Assembly (NCBI GenBank): GCA_016209895.1
Contig: JACQVH010000266.1
Span: 1-34,395 of the forward strand
Direction: 5' to 3'
From: Candidatus Hydrogenedentota bacterium
GTDB lineage: Bacteria; Hydrogenedentota; Hydrogenedentia; Hydrogenedentales; SLHB01
Length of the DNA: 34,395 nucleotides
Shown here: piece by piece, positions 26,360 through 33,759 of the stretch
Numbering within the stretch: position 1 is the stretch's first letter
How the letters are laid out: the number at the start of each line of letters is the position of its first letter
The notes under the pieces: model-generated
Seen by the model: only the letters and a program-made list of their open reading frames with translations
What the model was told of the DNA's origin: nothing
Databases searched by the model: none
Made by a program: the position numbers and the translations under genes

Positions 26360-26366
26360 GCTCGGA

Positions 26367-26395
26367 ATTATCTCATAGGCTGGCTTTGCGGCCAA
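26367..26395 (-). promoter_or_regulatory. promoter of the VapB relic
   Basis: On the minus strand TTGGCC (26390-26395), a 17-nt spacer and GATAAT (26367-26372) with an upstream TG are followed after 7 nt by the ATG at 26359. The layout copies the intact vapBC promoter. Confidence 0.5.
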
Positions 26396-26485
26396 GGTGC
26401 CCGCGGATCGCGGTGCGTAATGGCCACAGGAAACGACTACAATCGGGCATCCGTCAGCCGCTTCTTGATCTCTTCCCGTCTCGGT

Positions 26486-26926
26486 CTAAACGGTGAGAAT
26501 CTCTAACGCTTTAACGTGAGGGCCTCCCGCCGGGAGGAGACTGGCCACACCCCCGTCCAGGGTGACAAGCCTACCTTGGTGCCGGATCGCGAGGCCAAGA
26601 AGGTACGCATCGGTCACTTGGCGGTGACTAACGAGCAAGTTCGTTGGCACCGGAGCGCAATGGAAAGGAATGTCAACCGGCCAGAAAACGTGATGCTTCA
26701 GTGACACCATCTCTTTCAGCAGAGCCAGCGCTTCGATCGGCGTAACGGCCTCAGGAATGATCTTCGGATTCGATGAAACACGGATGAACCCGCATTGAGT
26801 CAACGGGCACGTGGCCCAACCAGCCGAGTGATTCACCGTGAACCAGGCATGCGCGTCGCGGTGGTGGACATGAGTGGGCCACGCCAAGGCGACCAGCATG
26901 TTCACGTCCAGTAACCCGACGCTCAC
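26486..26926 (-). CDS. vapC: VapC-type PIN-domain toxin
   Basis: This 146-aa PIN-domain ribonuclease is the toxin of a type II pair; VapC enzymes cleave specific RNAs such as tRNA or rRNA. The first acidic site is in LLDVNMLVALAW (Asp near residue 7). The next acidic site is in VTDAYLLGLAIR, and the last in LVTLDGG. WATCPLTQCGFIRVSSNP is typical of the subfamily. Frame and length are complete, so it is probably active. It starts at GTG 26926, overlapping the vapB stop by 4 nt (GTGA), the usual coupling in such operons. It lies next to a VapB relic, a HigB relic and an orphan HigA in the same island. Confidence 0.88.
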   Translation of the reverse strand: MSVGLLDVNMLVALAWPTHVHHRDAHAWFTVNHSAGWATCPLTQCGFIRVSSNPKIIPEAVTPIEALALLKEMVSLKHHVFWPVDIPFHCAPVPTNLLVSHRQVTDAYLLGLAIRHQGRLVTLDGGVASLLPAGGPHVKALEILTV

Positions 26927-27153
26927 GGCTCGTCGTCCAGCTTCCGGACGTCCTCTAACGTGATAGGAGCCGCGTTTGGCGGGACCCGGAACACCGGGAA
27001 CCCGCTTTGGCTCCTTTTGCCGACGCGCGGAGTCGCGTTTAGGCCGCGCCGGGCCAGGTCGGAGAGCACGCGACCCAGCGGCTCGGACTTCGCGCGCGCG
27101 AGACTCCGCGCCGCCGCGTACAGGTCATCGTCTATCGTAAGTGTCGTCCGCAT
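26923..27153 (-). CDS. vapB: VapB-type antitoxin
   Basis: This 76-aa antitoxin has an N-terminal ribbon-helix-helix-like DNA-binding part (MRTTLTIDDDLYAAARSLAR, then SEPLGRVLSDLARRGL). A flexible C-terminal tail with GFPVFRVPPNAAPITLEDVR would wrap the VapC toxin. The start at 27153 is supported by the family start and by the promoter 7 nt upstream; an in-frame extension to 27189 would run through the promoter. It would repress its own operon together with VapC. Confidence 0.88.
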   Translation of the reverse strand: MRTTLTIDDDLYAAARSLARAKSEPLGRVLSDLARRGLNATPRVGKRSQSGFPVFRVPPNAAPITLEDVRKLDDEP

Positions 27154-27160
27154 GGTCTGA

Positions 27161-27189
27161 AGTATCTCATACCGGAGTCCTGATGTCAA
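27161..27189 (-). promoter_or_regulatory. vapBC promoter, leaderless layout
   Basis: On the minus strand a perfect TTGACA (27184-27189), a 17-nt spacer and GATACT (27161-27166) with an extended TG lie only 7 nt before the vapB ATG. Transcription should begin at or next to the A of the ATG, leaving no room for a ribosome-binding site. Confidence 0.65.
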
Positions 27190-27198
27190 GATGTATGC

Positions 27199-27210
27199 GC
27201 ATCATGATGC
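27199..27210. promoter_or_regulatory. 12-bp perfect palindrome upstream of vapBC
   Basis: GCATCATGATGC is identical to its reverse complement. It lies 9 bp upstream of the vapBC -35 element, a possible binding site for VapB or another regulator. Function is not proven. Confidence 0.4.
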
Positions 27211-27245
27211 TCTGTCGCAAGGGAACGATAGGGACGGGCGCAAGA

Positions 27246-27287
27246 GGTGGCATAAACACCCCAAAACGGAGTCTTGGGGGTGCCACC
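27246..27287. repeat. intergenic hairpin between vapBC and the GT2 gene
   Basis: GGTGGCA (27246-27252) pairs with TGCCACC (27281-27287), and inside CCCCAA (27259-27264) pairs with TTGGGG (27274-27279), giving a two-step stem. No T-run follows on the plus strand. The remaining 27288-27427 shows no credible gene. A partly similar word set (GGTGGCA, CCCCA, CTTGGGG) occurs at 18923-18948. Confidence 0.5.
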
Positions 27288-27427
27288 ATCTTCAGTTTTG
27301 CCGCTTGACCGGTCTCTTAGGCGGCCGCAGTATCTGAGCGCCTTGCCCGTAGAAGGACCAGGATTGTGCTCCAATAGACGAGCAAGACGACGGCACCAGG
27401 CGGGATGTATGCCCATAATTAGTCTCG

Positions 27428-27457
27428 TTGGCAGGCACGGGCAGCCGTAGGTATAAT
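27428..27457 (+). promoter_or_regulatory. promoter of the glycosyltransferase operon
   Basis: TTGGCA (27428-27433), an 18-nt spacer and a perfect TATAAT (27452-27457) are followed by the ATG 9 nt later, giving a leader of only a few nucleotides at most. No ribosome-binding site fits within such a transcript. Confidence 0.65.
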
Positions 27458-27466
27458 TCGCGCTTC

Positions 27467-28471
27467 ATGGCGATTCACGTTTCGATAATCATCCCCGCGT
27501 ATAATGAGCAGGCCTTTATTCGGCGCTGTCTGGACTCGTTGATCGGCAATGATTTTCGCAAGGATGCTCTCGAAATACTCGTGTTTGATGGCAAGAGCAC
27601 GGACGGCACCTTCGGGATCGTCGAGGAATACACGCAGAAATATCCGTTCATCAAGCTGTTCACGAATCCGGACCGGGTCTCGGTGAAGGCGCTGAACCAG
27701 GGGATTCGCCAGGCGCAGGGCGAAATCCTGATGCGGTGTGACACGCACTGTGAGTATCCGCCGATTTATGTTCGGGAATTAGTGGGTCCATTAGAACGCG
27801 GCGAGGCGGACAACGTCGGTGGCACCATCGAGACGCTGCCTTCTAATGATACGCCTTCTGGCGTGGCCATTGCTGCGGCGCTCAATCATCCGTTCGGCGT
27901 GGGTCTTTCGTTTCGGACGCGCAAGTTCGGCCGGACACCTGTCGAAGTGGACACGGTACCGTTCGGCTCGTGGAAGAAGACCACGTTCGAGAAAGTCGGC
28001 CTGTACGACGAGCAGTTCGTGCGCGCGCAGGATTTTGATCATAACATCCGGCTGCGAAAAGCCGGTGGGAAAATCTTGTTGTTACCGCACGTGGTGACCA
28101 AGTATTTTGCCCGGAATACGCTCAAGAAACTGGCGCGCATGGCGTATCAATACGGCTACGCCAAAACGCAGATCATCAAAAAGCACCGCCTCTTGGGTAA
28201 CAAGCGCCAGATTTTCCCCGCGCTTTTTGTGCTGGGGCTTCCGTTGACGCTGTTGGTTCCGGGACTGGCCTGGGGGTATGCGCTGTACCTGTGCGTGGCG
28301 CTTTTGGTGGGTCTTTGGATTGGGGTGAAGAACCGCAGTATCCCTGTGGCGGTGATTGTGCCGGCGGCGTTCTTCGTAATGCATACGTGGTACGGCGTCG
28401 GTTATTTGAAGGGGCTGGTGGACAACTTCCTGCTGGGTCGCGCGACGGTCACATGGGAAGCGACGCGGTAG
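27467..28471 (+). CDS. GT2 glycosyltransferase with C-terminal membrane helices (ExoA-like)
   Basis: This 334-aa enzyme adds a sugar from a nucleotide-sugar donor to a lipid-linked acceptor at the inner membrane. The GT2 fold starts SIIIPAYNEQAFIRRCLDSL. The donor-binding strand gives VFDGKSTDGT, the metal-binding motif is CDTH near residue 100, and the acceptor motif is RAQDFDHNIRLRKAGGK (ED-like pair). Two to three hydrophobic helices near the C-terminus (LFVLGLPLTLLVPGLAWGY, then VAVIVPAAFFVMHTW) match ExoA of succinoglycan synthesis. The start at 27467 is supported by the family start; the promoter lies so close that a longer protein is impossible. The next gene overlaps by 19 nt, so the two form an operon for surface polysaccharide or glycolipid assembly. 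Confidence 0.9.
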   Translation: MAIHVSIIIPAYNEQAFIRRCLDSLIGNDFRKDALEILVFDGKSTDGTFGIVEEYTQKYPFIKLFTNPDRVSVKALNQGIRQAQGEILMRCDTHCEYPPIYVRELVGPLERGEADNVGGTIETLPSNDTPSGVAIAAALNHPFGVGLSFRTRKFGRTPVEVDTVPFGSWKKTTFEKVGLYDEQFVRAQDFDHNIRLRKAGGKILLLPHVVTKYFARNTLKKLARMAYQYGYAKTQIIKKHRLLGNKRQIFPALFVLGLPLTLLVPGLAWGYALYLCVALLVGLWIGVKNRSIPVAVIVPAAFFVMHTWYGVGYLKGLVDNFLLGRATVTWEATR

Positions 28472-30093
28472 TGTATTTTCCCGGTCTACGGGTACGTTGG
28501 TTCCTCGTCGCCTACGTGGTGTTGGGCTTCGGGTTGCTTCCACTTTATTGGTACCAGATAAATCCGGACGGCATCTCCTATATCTCGATTGCCGAGCATT
28601 ATCTTCATGGAAATCTCCAAGCCGCAATAAATGCCCATTGGTCTCCACTGTTTTCGTGGCTGATGGTCCCGTTGTTCGCACTGGGTATCGCACCCGTGCC
28701 GGCCGCGAAGGTGGTGTTACTTCTGGTCGGTTTCGGAAGCTTCATTGGTTTGGTGCGGTTGCTCGAGGTGGCCGACCTCACGCCGCGCACGCATTGCGTC
28801 GTGCTGTGGATTCTGCTGCCGACGATGTTATACCACGCGCTGACGGTCATCACTCCGGACGCGCTGACGGTGTGTCTGCTGACTTGGTACTCGTACGCGT
28901 TGTTGACGGGGAAGCCGTCATCGCCGCTGGCCCGGGGAATTATTTGCGGCCTTCTCGGCGGGCTTGCCTATCTGGCCAAGTCCTACAATTTCTATTTCTT
29001 CCTCGGCCATTTTACGGCCGTGCAAGTATTTTCTTTCATCAAAGAGCAAGATGGAGCCGCCCGGCGGCGCTTGGTGCAGACGGGAGTCTCCGGTTTGGTA
29101 GTTTTCGGGATCATCTCCGCGGCCTGGATTGGGTGTCTCGCCCAGAAATACGGCAAGCCGATGGTCGGCGCGGCCGGCGCCTTCAATTTTTCGCTGCTCA
29201 GTCCGCAGTCGAAGGGCCAGCCCATGGATAACGCCGGATTCCTGGAGCCACCTCATCCGGACGCCATGTCCATGTGGGAAGACCCGGCGCAGTATCCGAT
29301 GACACCGTTGAAACCTTGGACCTCGTTCGAAGACATGCGCAACTTGCTTCGGACGGTCGCTAAGCACCTCGGCCTGCTCATCATCAACGGGGCGGTGCTC
29401 ATGATTTCCGTCTTGCTGCTGACCATGTATCGGCGGCGCGTGGCCTTGCCGTTGCTGGCAGGATACCTGCTCTTTTCCTGCGTGCTTTACGGAAGCGGCT
29501 ATCTACCGTTTCCGCGGGACATGCGCTACCACTGGTTTGCGCGGGTGATGGGCTTGATCCTTGCCGCAGTCCTGTTGGACCGCATCGCCCCGACGCGCGC
29601 AAGTGTCATGCCGCGGCCTCGTCCCTGGCACTACGCGCTAATGTTTGTGTGTTTCGGTTTGGCTCCGGTGGCCGTGCTCATCACGAATGCCAACGCCAGC
29701 AAAGAGTACTACCAGATGGCGCAGGAACTGCGAGCCCGGGGTGTGCACGGGCGAATCGCGTCGAGTCGGGATAGCTGGCACGCTTCCCTCTACGTCGCGT
29801 ATTACCTCGGAGCCCGTTATCTCGGACACGAAGCCCCGAATTGGGACGATGCGGCCTTGGCCCGCGAACTTGAGCGCTTCGGCGTGGACTATTTCTTCGC
29901 CTGGAACTGGGACCCCAAACGAACGAATCGCGTCCCGCCCCCCACCCACGACGCGCTCTTGTCGCGCTTTCGCGAAGTCACCGGTGGCGCCATCCCCGAA
30001 CTCAAGGTATACGCTTGCAAGGAGACTGGAGTCAGAATACAGGAGGTAGAACATCGCAGTCAGAAGTCAGAAGACAAGAGTCAGAATGAATAG
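28453..30093 (+). CDS. polytopic membrane glycosyltransferase, PMT-like, with repeat-derived tail
   Basis: This 546-aa protein has about 9-10 membrane helices. Early after the first helix comes INPDGISYISIAEHYLHGN, the position of the catalytic acidic residue in GT-C transferases (D in PDG). The soluble C-terminal segment includes GVDYFFAWNWDPKRTNR. It overlaps the GT2 gene by 19 nt; GTG 28471 is an alternative start. The last 20 residues or so (ETGVRIQEVEHRSQKSEDKS, then QNE) are unlike the rest: they are rich in S, Q, E and K. They are encoded by the left arm of an inverted repeat (30028-30090), so the original stop seems to have been replaced by the inserted repeat. The protein likely adds a sugar to a lipid-linked glycan outside the membrane. 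Confidence 0.8.
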   Translation: MGSDAVVYFPGLRVRWFLVAYVVLGFGLLPLYWYQINPDGISYISIAEHYLHGNLQAAINAHWSPLFSWLMVPLFALGIAPVPAAKVVLLLVGFGSFIGLVRLLEVADLTPRTHCVVLWILLPTMLYHALTVITPDALTVCLLTWYSYALLTGKPSSPLARGIICGLLGGLAYLAKSYNFYFFLGHFTAVQVFSFIKEQDGAARRRLVQTGVSGLVVFGIISAAWIGCLAQKYGKPMVGAAGAFNFSLLSPQSKGQPMDNAGFLEPPHPDAMSMWEDPAQYPMTPLKPWTSFEDMRNLLRTVAKHLGLLIINGAVLMISVLLLTMYRRRVALPLLAGYLLFSCVLYGSGYLPFPRDMRYHWFARVMGLILAAVLLDRIAPTRASVMPRPRPWHYALMFVCFGLAPVAVLITNANASKEYYQMAQELRARGVHGRIASSRDSWHASLYVAYYLGARYLGHEAPNWDDAALARELERFGVDYFFAWNWDPKRTNRVPPPTHDALLSRFREVTGGAIPELKVYACKETGVRIQEVEHRSQKSEDKSQNE

Positions 30094-30233
30094 GTATGAC
30101 AGTGCGGTAATGGGTCGGTCTTTTGGCCAGCGGTTTGAGCGGTACACCAGGGACATAACTGCCGCTTTCGTCGCATTCTATCTCCTGACTCCTGACTCCT
30201 GGCTCCTGACTTCTGACTCCTGTATTCCGAATG
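30028..30233. repeat. inverted repeat of GGAGTCA-type heptads
   Basis: The left arm (30028-30090) and right arm (30172-30233) are imperfect inverted copies built of heptads related to GGAGTCA/TGACTCC. Perfectly paired blocks are AATACAGGAG (30036-30045) with CTCCTGTATT (30217-30226), and AGTCAGAAGTCAG (30058-30070) with CTGACTTCTGACT (30206-30218). About 80 nt lie between the arms and hold no gene. The left arm forms the end of the upstream coding sequence; the right arm ends just before the next gene's ribosome-binding site. Confidence 0.75.
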
Positions 30234-30245
30234 AAAGGATCAGTT

Positions 30246-32258
30246 ATGTCTAATACTTCCACTCCCCCCGCATGGCGGTGGTCAACCCTGATACTCGCCA
30301 TGTTGTCGCTCTCGATTGGCTGGGGTATCCGAGGCAACTTCGGTCATGAATTTGGCGCGATGCTCGCGGGCACTCTCTGCGGAACGGCGGTTGCGCTGTT
30401 TTCAGGACGCGAGGACTGGCGCCGTCGGGTGTTGTATTTCGCGTTCTTCGGAGCGCTCGGCTGGGGGTTTGGCGGCTCGATGTCGTATATGCAGGTAGTG
30501 TCGTACACACATAGCGGACATTGGGTTTCGCAACTCTACGGCTTTTACGGCACGTTCGCTCTAGGGTTCTTGTGGTCGGCGATGGGTGGGGCCGGCACGG
30601 CGTACCCGGCGGTCGAAGACCGGGAACGACTTACCGCGTTGATGAAACCACTCATTTGGGTCTTCGTCGTGTGGGCCCTCTATTATTTTTTCGAAGACCC
30701 GCTCGAGAAATGGTACACGGCAACCTTCTACGGCGAAAAGGGCGTGGACCAGCGCTGGTTTCGCCAGAAGAGTCCATTCTATTGGCTTGACACTGACTGG
30801 TTGCAGGCCTTCCTAGCCCTTATCGCCCTCTGCGCGTTCGACCAATGGCAGCGGCGGGCTAATCCCGCCGGCTGGCTCATGCTGACGGTGTTTGCCGTCT
30901 GCGGCGCGGCGCTCGGCTTCGTCGTGCAATGGGAGCTTACTACCGCGGGGGCGATGAACTCGATTCTGGCCGCAGTGGTCCAGCCACAAGGCGATATCAC
31001 GCAATTTGACCGGGACAATCTGATTACGAATTGGCCGCAATTCTTTTCCGATATTGGAAGTCATCTTGGCTGGATATTTGGGGTAATCTTTGGCGTGGGC
31101 CTGTACTTTTTCATCTTCGGGAAATGGTCGTCCGGCTCCGCCCTACTGATGCACATGGCCCTCGGCTGGTACATCGCGTTTCTGGCAATGCCCGTGTTCG
31201 GCTCGCTTTTTCTCAGCGATTACGGTGGGTTCCGGATGACGCCCCCGCGCGGCGATAACTGGGCCGGACTCGTCGGCGTGTTGGCCGGCACGATGATTTA
31301 CATGTCCCGAAACGGCCTTATCGCGGTGAACTACGCGACGCTGGTGAGCGGTTTCGTGGGCGGGCTGGGCTTGGCCGGGACCCAATTTCTAAAGCTGATG
31401 CTCACCTCATTCGGCAATCCGGTATTGGTCGAGGACCCGGCGGTCCAGGAGGCTTGGAAGCATTGGCAAGGCGCGAACTGGCACAGTCTTGTTATCGAGC
31501 AGGGCGTGGGCCTGGTCTACGGCCTGGGAATTGCCTTGGCGATGGCCTGGTTGTCCACGCGGCTCAAGCCCCTTACTGACGAACCGCCCGTGCGCCGCTG
31601 GACGGAAGCGTTTTGCGTCTTCTTCCTCCTGAATGTGCTGGTATATGTGAATGTGGTCAAGGCGGTTACGGCCGACTGGACCTCGACCGACGGCCGTCCG
31701 TTGGGGTTCCGGTCCGTCCCCGAAACCATGAAGATGCCCTTGTTCCAATACGTCGAAATGAGCGCCTGGGCGTGGTACAGCCTGTTGTTCGCGTGCCTGA
31801 GCATTTGCACCGTGCTTCTCCTGGAAGAGCATCTTCGACGGCCGTTGTCGGTAGTTCCCAAATCCTGGCTCGGAAAGGGTCAGATGTTCTATCTCATCTT
31901 TCTCTGGGCCATTGTCATCGGCAATTTTCAAAAGGCACTGGTGAGCTTCACCGAACAACGCATCGGAACCGAAGGAACGGTGTTCTTCAATGCAATCGTC
32001 GCGACCTACATCATCCTATACTATGGGCGAGAACGCGAGACGGTACCGCTGCAGCCGATTTCGAGGTTCGGGCCCGCGATTGCGAAGCTGGTGCCCGCCG
32101 GGTTCGTGGCCGTGCTGGTGGCGTGCCTATCGTTCTACGCCGGAACACGCGCCGTTTACGGCGACAAATTCAGCGGTTTTGGCGGGGAGAATCGGCGGTT
32201 CGGCCCCCAAGCCGACTGGCTCGTCAAACCCGTCCTCAAAAACGCGGAACATCGGTAG
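30246..32258 (+). CDS. large polytopic membrane protein of unknown function
   Basis: This 670-aa protein has about 13-14 hydrophobic segments, starting at residue 15 (TLILAMLSLSIGWGIRGNFG). Gly-rich membrane motifs recur (GWGIRGNFGHEFGAMLAG; GALGWGFGGSMSYMQ; GAGTAYPA), and an acidic/aromatic loop reads KWYTATFYGEKGVDQRWF. It has no nucleotide-binding motif and no GT-C acidic loop that I can identify, so I do not assign a function. ATG 30246 is chosen over ATG 30231 because AAAGGA (30234-30239) lies 6 nt upstream. It follows the repeat that terminates the glycosyltransferase gene. Only 24 nt separate it from the creatinase-like gene, so these two are probably one operon and may handle the same substrate. 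Confidence 0.8.
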   Translation: MSNTSTPPAWRWSTLILAMLSLSIGWGIRGNFGHEFGAMLAGTLCGTAVALFSGREDWRRRVLYFAFFGALGWGFGGSMSYMQVVSYTHSGHWVSQLYGFYGTFALGFLWSAMGGAGTAYPAVEDRERLTALMKPLIWVFVVWALYYFFEDPLEKWYTATFYGEKGVDQRWFRQKSPFYWLDTDWLQAFLALIALCAFDQWQRRANPAGWLMLTVFAVCGAALGFVVQWELTTAGAMNSILAAVVQPQGDITQFDRDNLITNWPQFFSDIGSHLGWIFGVIFGVGLYFFIFGKWSSGSALLMHMALGWYIAFLAMPVFGSLFLSDYGGFRMTPPRGDNWAGLVGVLAGTMIYMSRNGLIAVNYATLVSGFVGGLGLAGTQFLKLMLTSFGNPVLVEDPAVQEAWKHWQGANWHSLVIEQGVGLVYGLGIALAMAWLSTRLKPLTDEPPVRRWTEAFCVFFLLNVLVYVNVVKAVTADWTSTDGRPLGFRSVPETMKMPLFQYVEMSAWAWYSLLFACLSICTVLLLEEHLRRPLSVVPKSWLGKGQMFYLIFLWAIVIGNFQKALVSFTEQRIGTEGTVFFNAIVATYIILYYGRERETVPLQPISRFGPAIAKLVPAGFVAVLVACLSFYAGTRAVYGDKFSGFGGENRRFGPQADWLVKPVLKNAEHR

Positions 32259-32282
32259 GGAAGCAATACGGGAGGTAAAGTT

Positions 32283-33452
32283 ATGTCGCAGCCCTCGATT
32301 CCTGAACAGGAATACCGCGACCGGATGGCGCGGGCCCAACGGCTAGTCCGCGAGAAAGATCTTGACGTCGTGCTCGTCAACAGCAACGAAGCGGAGTTCG
32401 CCAACGTCCGCTATTTTTCGAATTACTGGCCCATCTTTGAGATGAGCGGCGTCGTGATTCCTCCGGAAGGAGAGCCTACCCTCCTGATCGGCCCCGAGAG
32501 CGCGACCTTCGCGCACGACCGCAGCAAGATTTCCCGGGTGCGCCTGATGACCGAATATCGTGAGCCGGCCGACCCGGCCTACCCCGGAGTGCCGGTCTCA
32601 ACTTTCGCCGAAGTTTTCGCAGAGGCGGGTGTGGCCGCGCCGCGCCGCATTGGCATCGCCGGGTATCTGGTAACGACTGCGCCCGTGCTGGATGGATTGC
32701 GCGCCGCATTTCCGAAAGCCGAAATCAGGCGCGCTGACGACATCATGGTATCACTACGTTCGGTGAAGAGCGAAGCTGAGATTGCCTGTCTCAAGGAAGC
32801 CTTCCGCATAGCCGAGGACGCCATCGGCGACCTGCTGCACGCCATCAGACCCGGCATGACCGAATTACAAGTCGTCGGTCTGGCGCAGAAATCCATTTAT
32901 GAGCGCGGCGCGGAATACGAGGGCATGCCGCAGTACGTATTCAGCGGCATCAGCACGACCCACGCCATCTCGCGTCCCACCCACCGTGTACTCGAAAAAG
33001 GCGACCTCGTACAACTGAACATCTCGGCCCGGGTGGATGGCTACTCGTCAGGCGTGGGTCGTCCCTTGTGTCTCGGCAAGATGAACGACAAGGCGCGGCG
33101 CATGATCGAATTCGGCATGCTGGCCCATCAGAAGACCAGGGCGTGGATGAAGGCCGGAGTGGTTGCGGCCGAGGTCGCAAAAAAGTACAAGAACCTGTTC
33201 GTTTCCAACGGCTACAAGCGGAATTTTCTGTATGGTCCCGCCCACGGGCTCGGCATGATCGAGGTCGAGCCACCGTGGATGGAAGAGACCAGCGACTACC
33301 GGCTTGAAGAAAACATGACGTTCAACATAGACACCTTCTTCTACGAAGAGGGCGAATTCGGCTTCCGGTGGGAGAATGGTGTGCGGATCACGAAGGACGG
33401 TGTCGAGGGGTTCAGTTCGAAGTACATGGAGTTGCTCGAATTGGACGTGTGA
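32283..33452 (+). CDS. creatinase-like M24 family protein lacking metal ligands
   Basis: This 389-aa protein has the two-domain creatinase/aminopeptidase P layout: an N-terminal domain (residues 1-155) and a pita-bread domain. M24 metalloproteases bind two metals with D, D, H, E, E. Here the first Asp is Asn246 (in QLNISARVDGYSSG), the second is Gly257, the His is kept as His321 (AHGLGM), the first Glu is Asp350 (NIDTFFYEEG) and the last Glu364 is kept (FRWENGVRI). Loss of both Asp ligands while keeping the His and last Glu is the pattern of creatinase, which works without metal on a guanidino compound. So a C-N hydrolase is more likely than an aminopeptidase; the substrate is unknown. GGAGG lies 8 nt upstream of the ATG. 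It follows the polytopic protein by 24 nt. Confidence 0.85.
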   Translation: MSQPSIPEQEYRDRMARAQRLVREKDLDVVLVNSNEAEFANVRYFSNYWPIFEMSGVVIPPEGEPTLLIGPESATFAHDRSKISRVRLMTEYREPADPAYPGVPVSTFAEVFAEAGVAAPRRIGIAGYLVTTAPVLDGLRAAFPKAEIRRADDIMVSLRSVKSEAEIACLKEAFRIAEDAIGDLLHAIRPGMTELQVVGLAQKSIYERGAEYEGMPQYVFSGISTTHAISRPTHRVLEKGDLVQLNISARVDGYSSGVGRPLCLGKMNDKARRMIEFGMLAHQKTRAWMKAGVVAAEVAKKYKNLFVSNGYKRNFLYGPAHGLGMIEVEPPWMEETSDYRLEENMTFNIDTFFYEEGEFGFRWENGVRITKDGVEGFSSKYMELLELDV

Positions 33453-33477
33453 GCCGTCACGATATCGGTAAGTGTCG

Positions 33478-33759
33478 CTACTTTTTCCGGTAGACGGTCA
33501 CCTTATCCCCGACCTTAAGGACCGGGTCCTTGCTCCAGCCGTTCCACTTGAAGAGGTCTTTCAAAGACGCGCCGTAACGCCGTGCGATACCGGTGAAACG
33601 CTCGATAGGGCCTTGGCGCACGATGTGTTGACAACAGGACCAACAAATTGCGGTCTTTCGAAAGTCCTCTTGCGGAATTCCGCACGGTCGTGCTCGGTCT
33701 GGGGCACCCCGAACGGGAAATCGGCTTGGGGGCGCGTGAGATTGCGTGGCTTGTAACAT
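33478..33759 (-). pseudogene. LysM-domain gene, probably truncated or frameshifted
   Basis: The last 49 codons (33478-33627) encode one complete LysM peptidoglycan-binding domain: HIVRQGPIERFTGIARRYGA then SLKDLFKWNG and DPVLKVGDKVTVYRKK. Upstream of it the same frame reads like noise (many Cys, Arg and Pro). The neighbouring frame (start TTG near 33770) shows more usual codon use until about 33628, where a 1-nt shift would join it to the LysM part. I therefore read this as a broken or truncated gene for a LysM envelope protein. The nominal 93-aa frame from ATG 33759 has no signal peptide. The rest of the gap, 33760-33943, shows no gene that I can support. Confidence 0.5.

Noticed and set aside
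27317-27418. Short minus-strand frame resembling a C-terminal membrane helix (GAVVLLVYWSTILVLLRARR)
   Set aside because: No start codon and only 33 residues; possibly a gene fragment, but not enough to support a feature.
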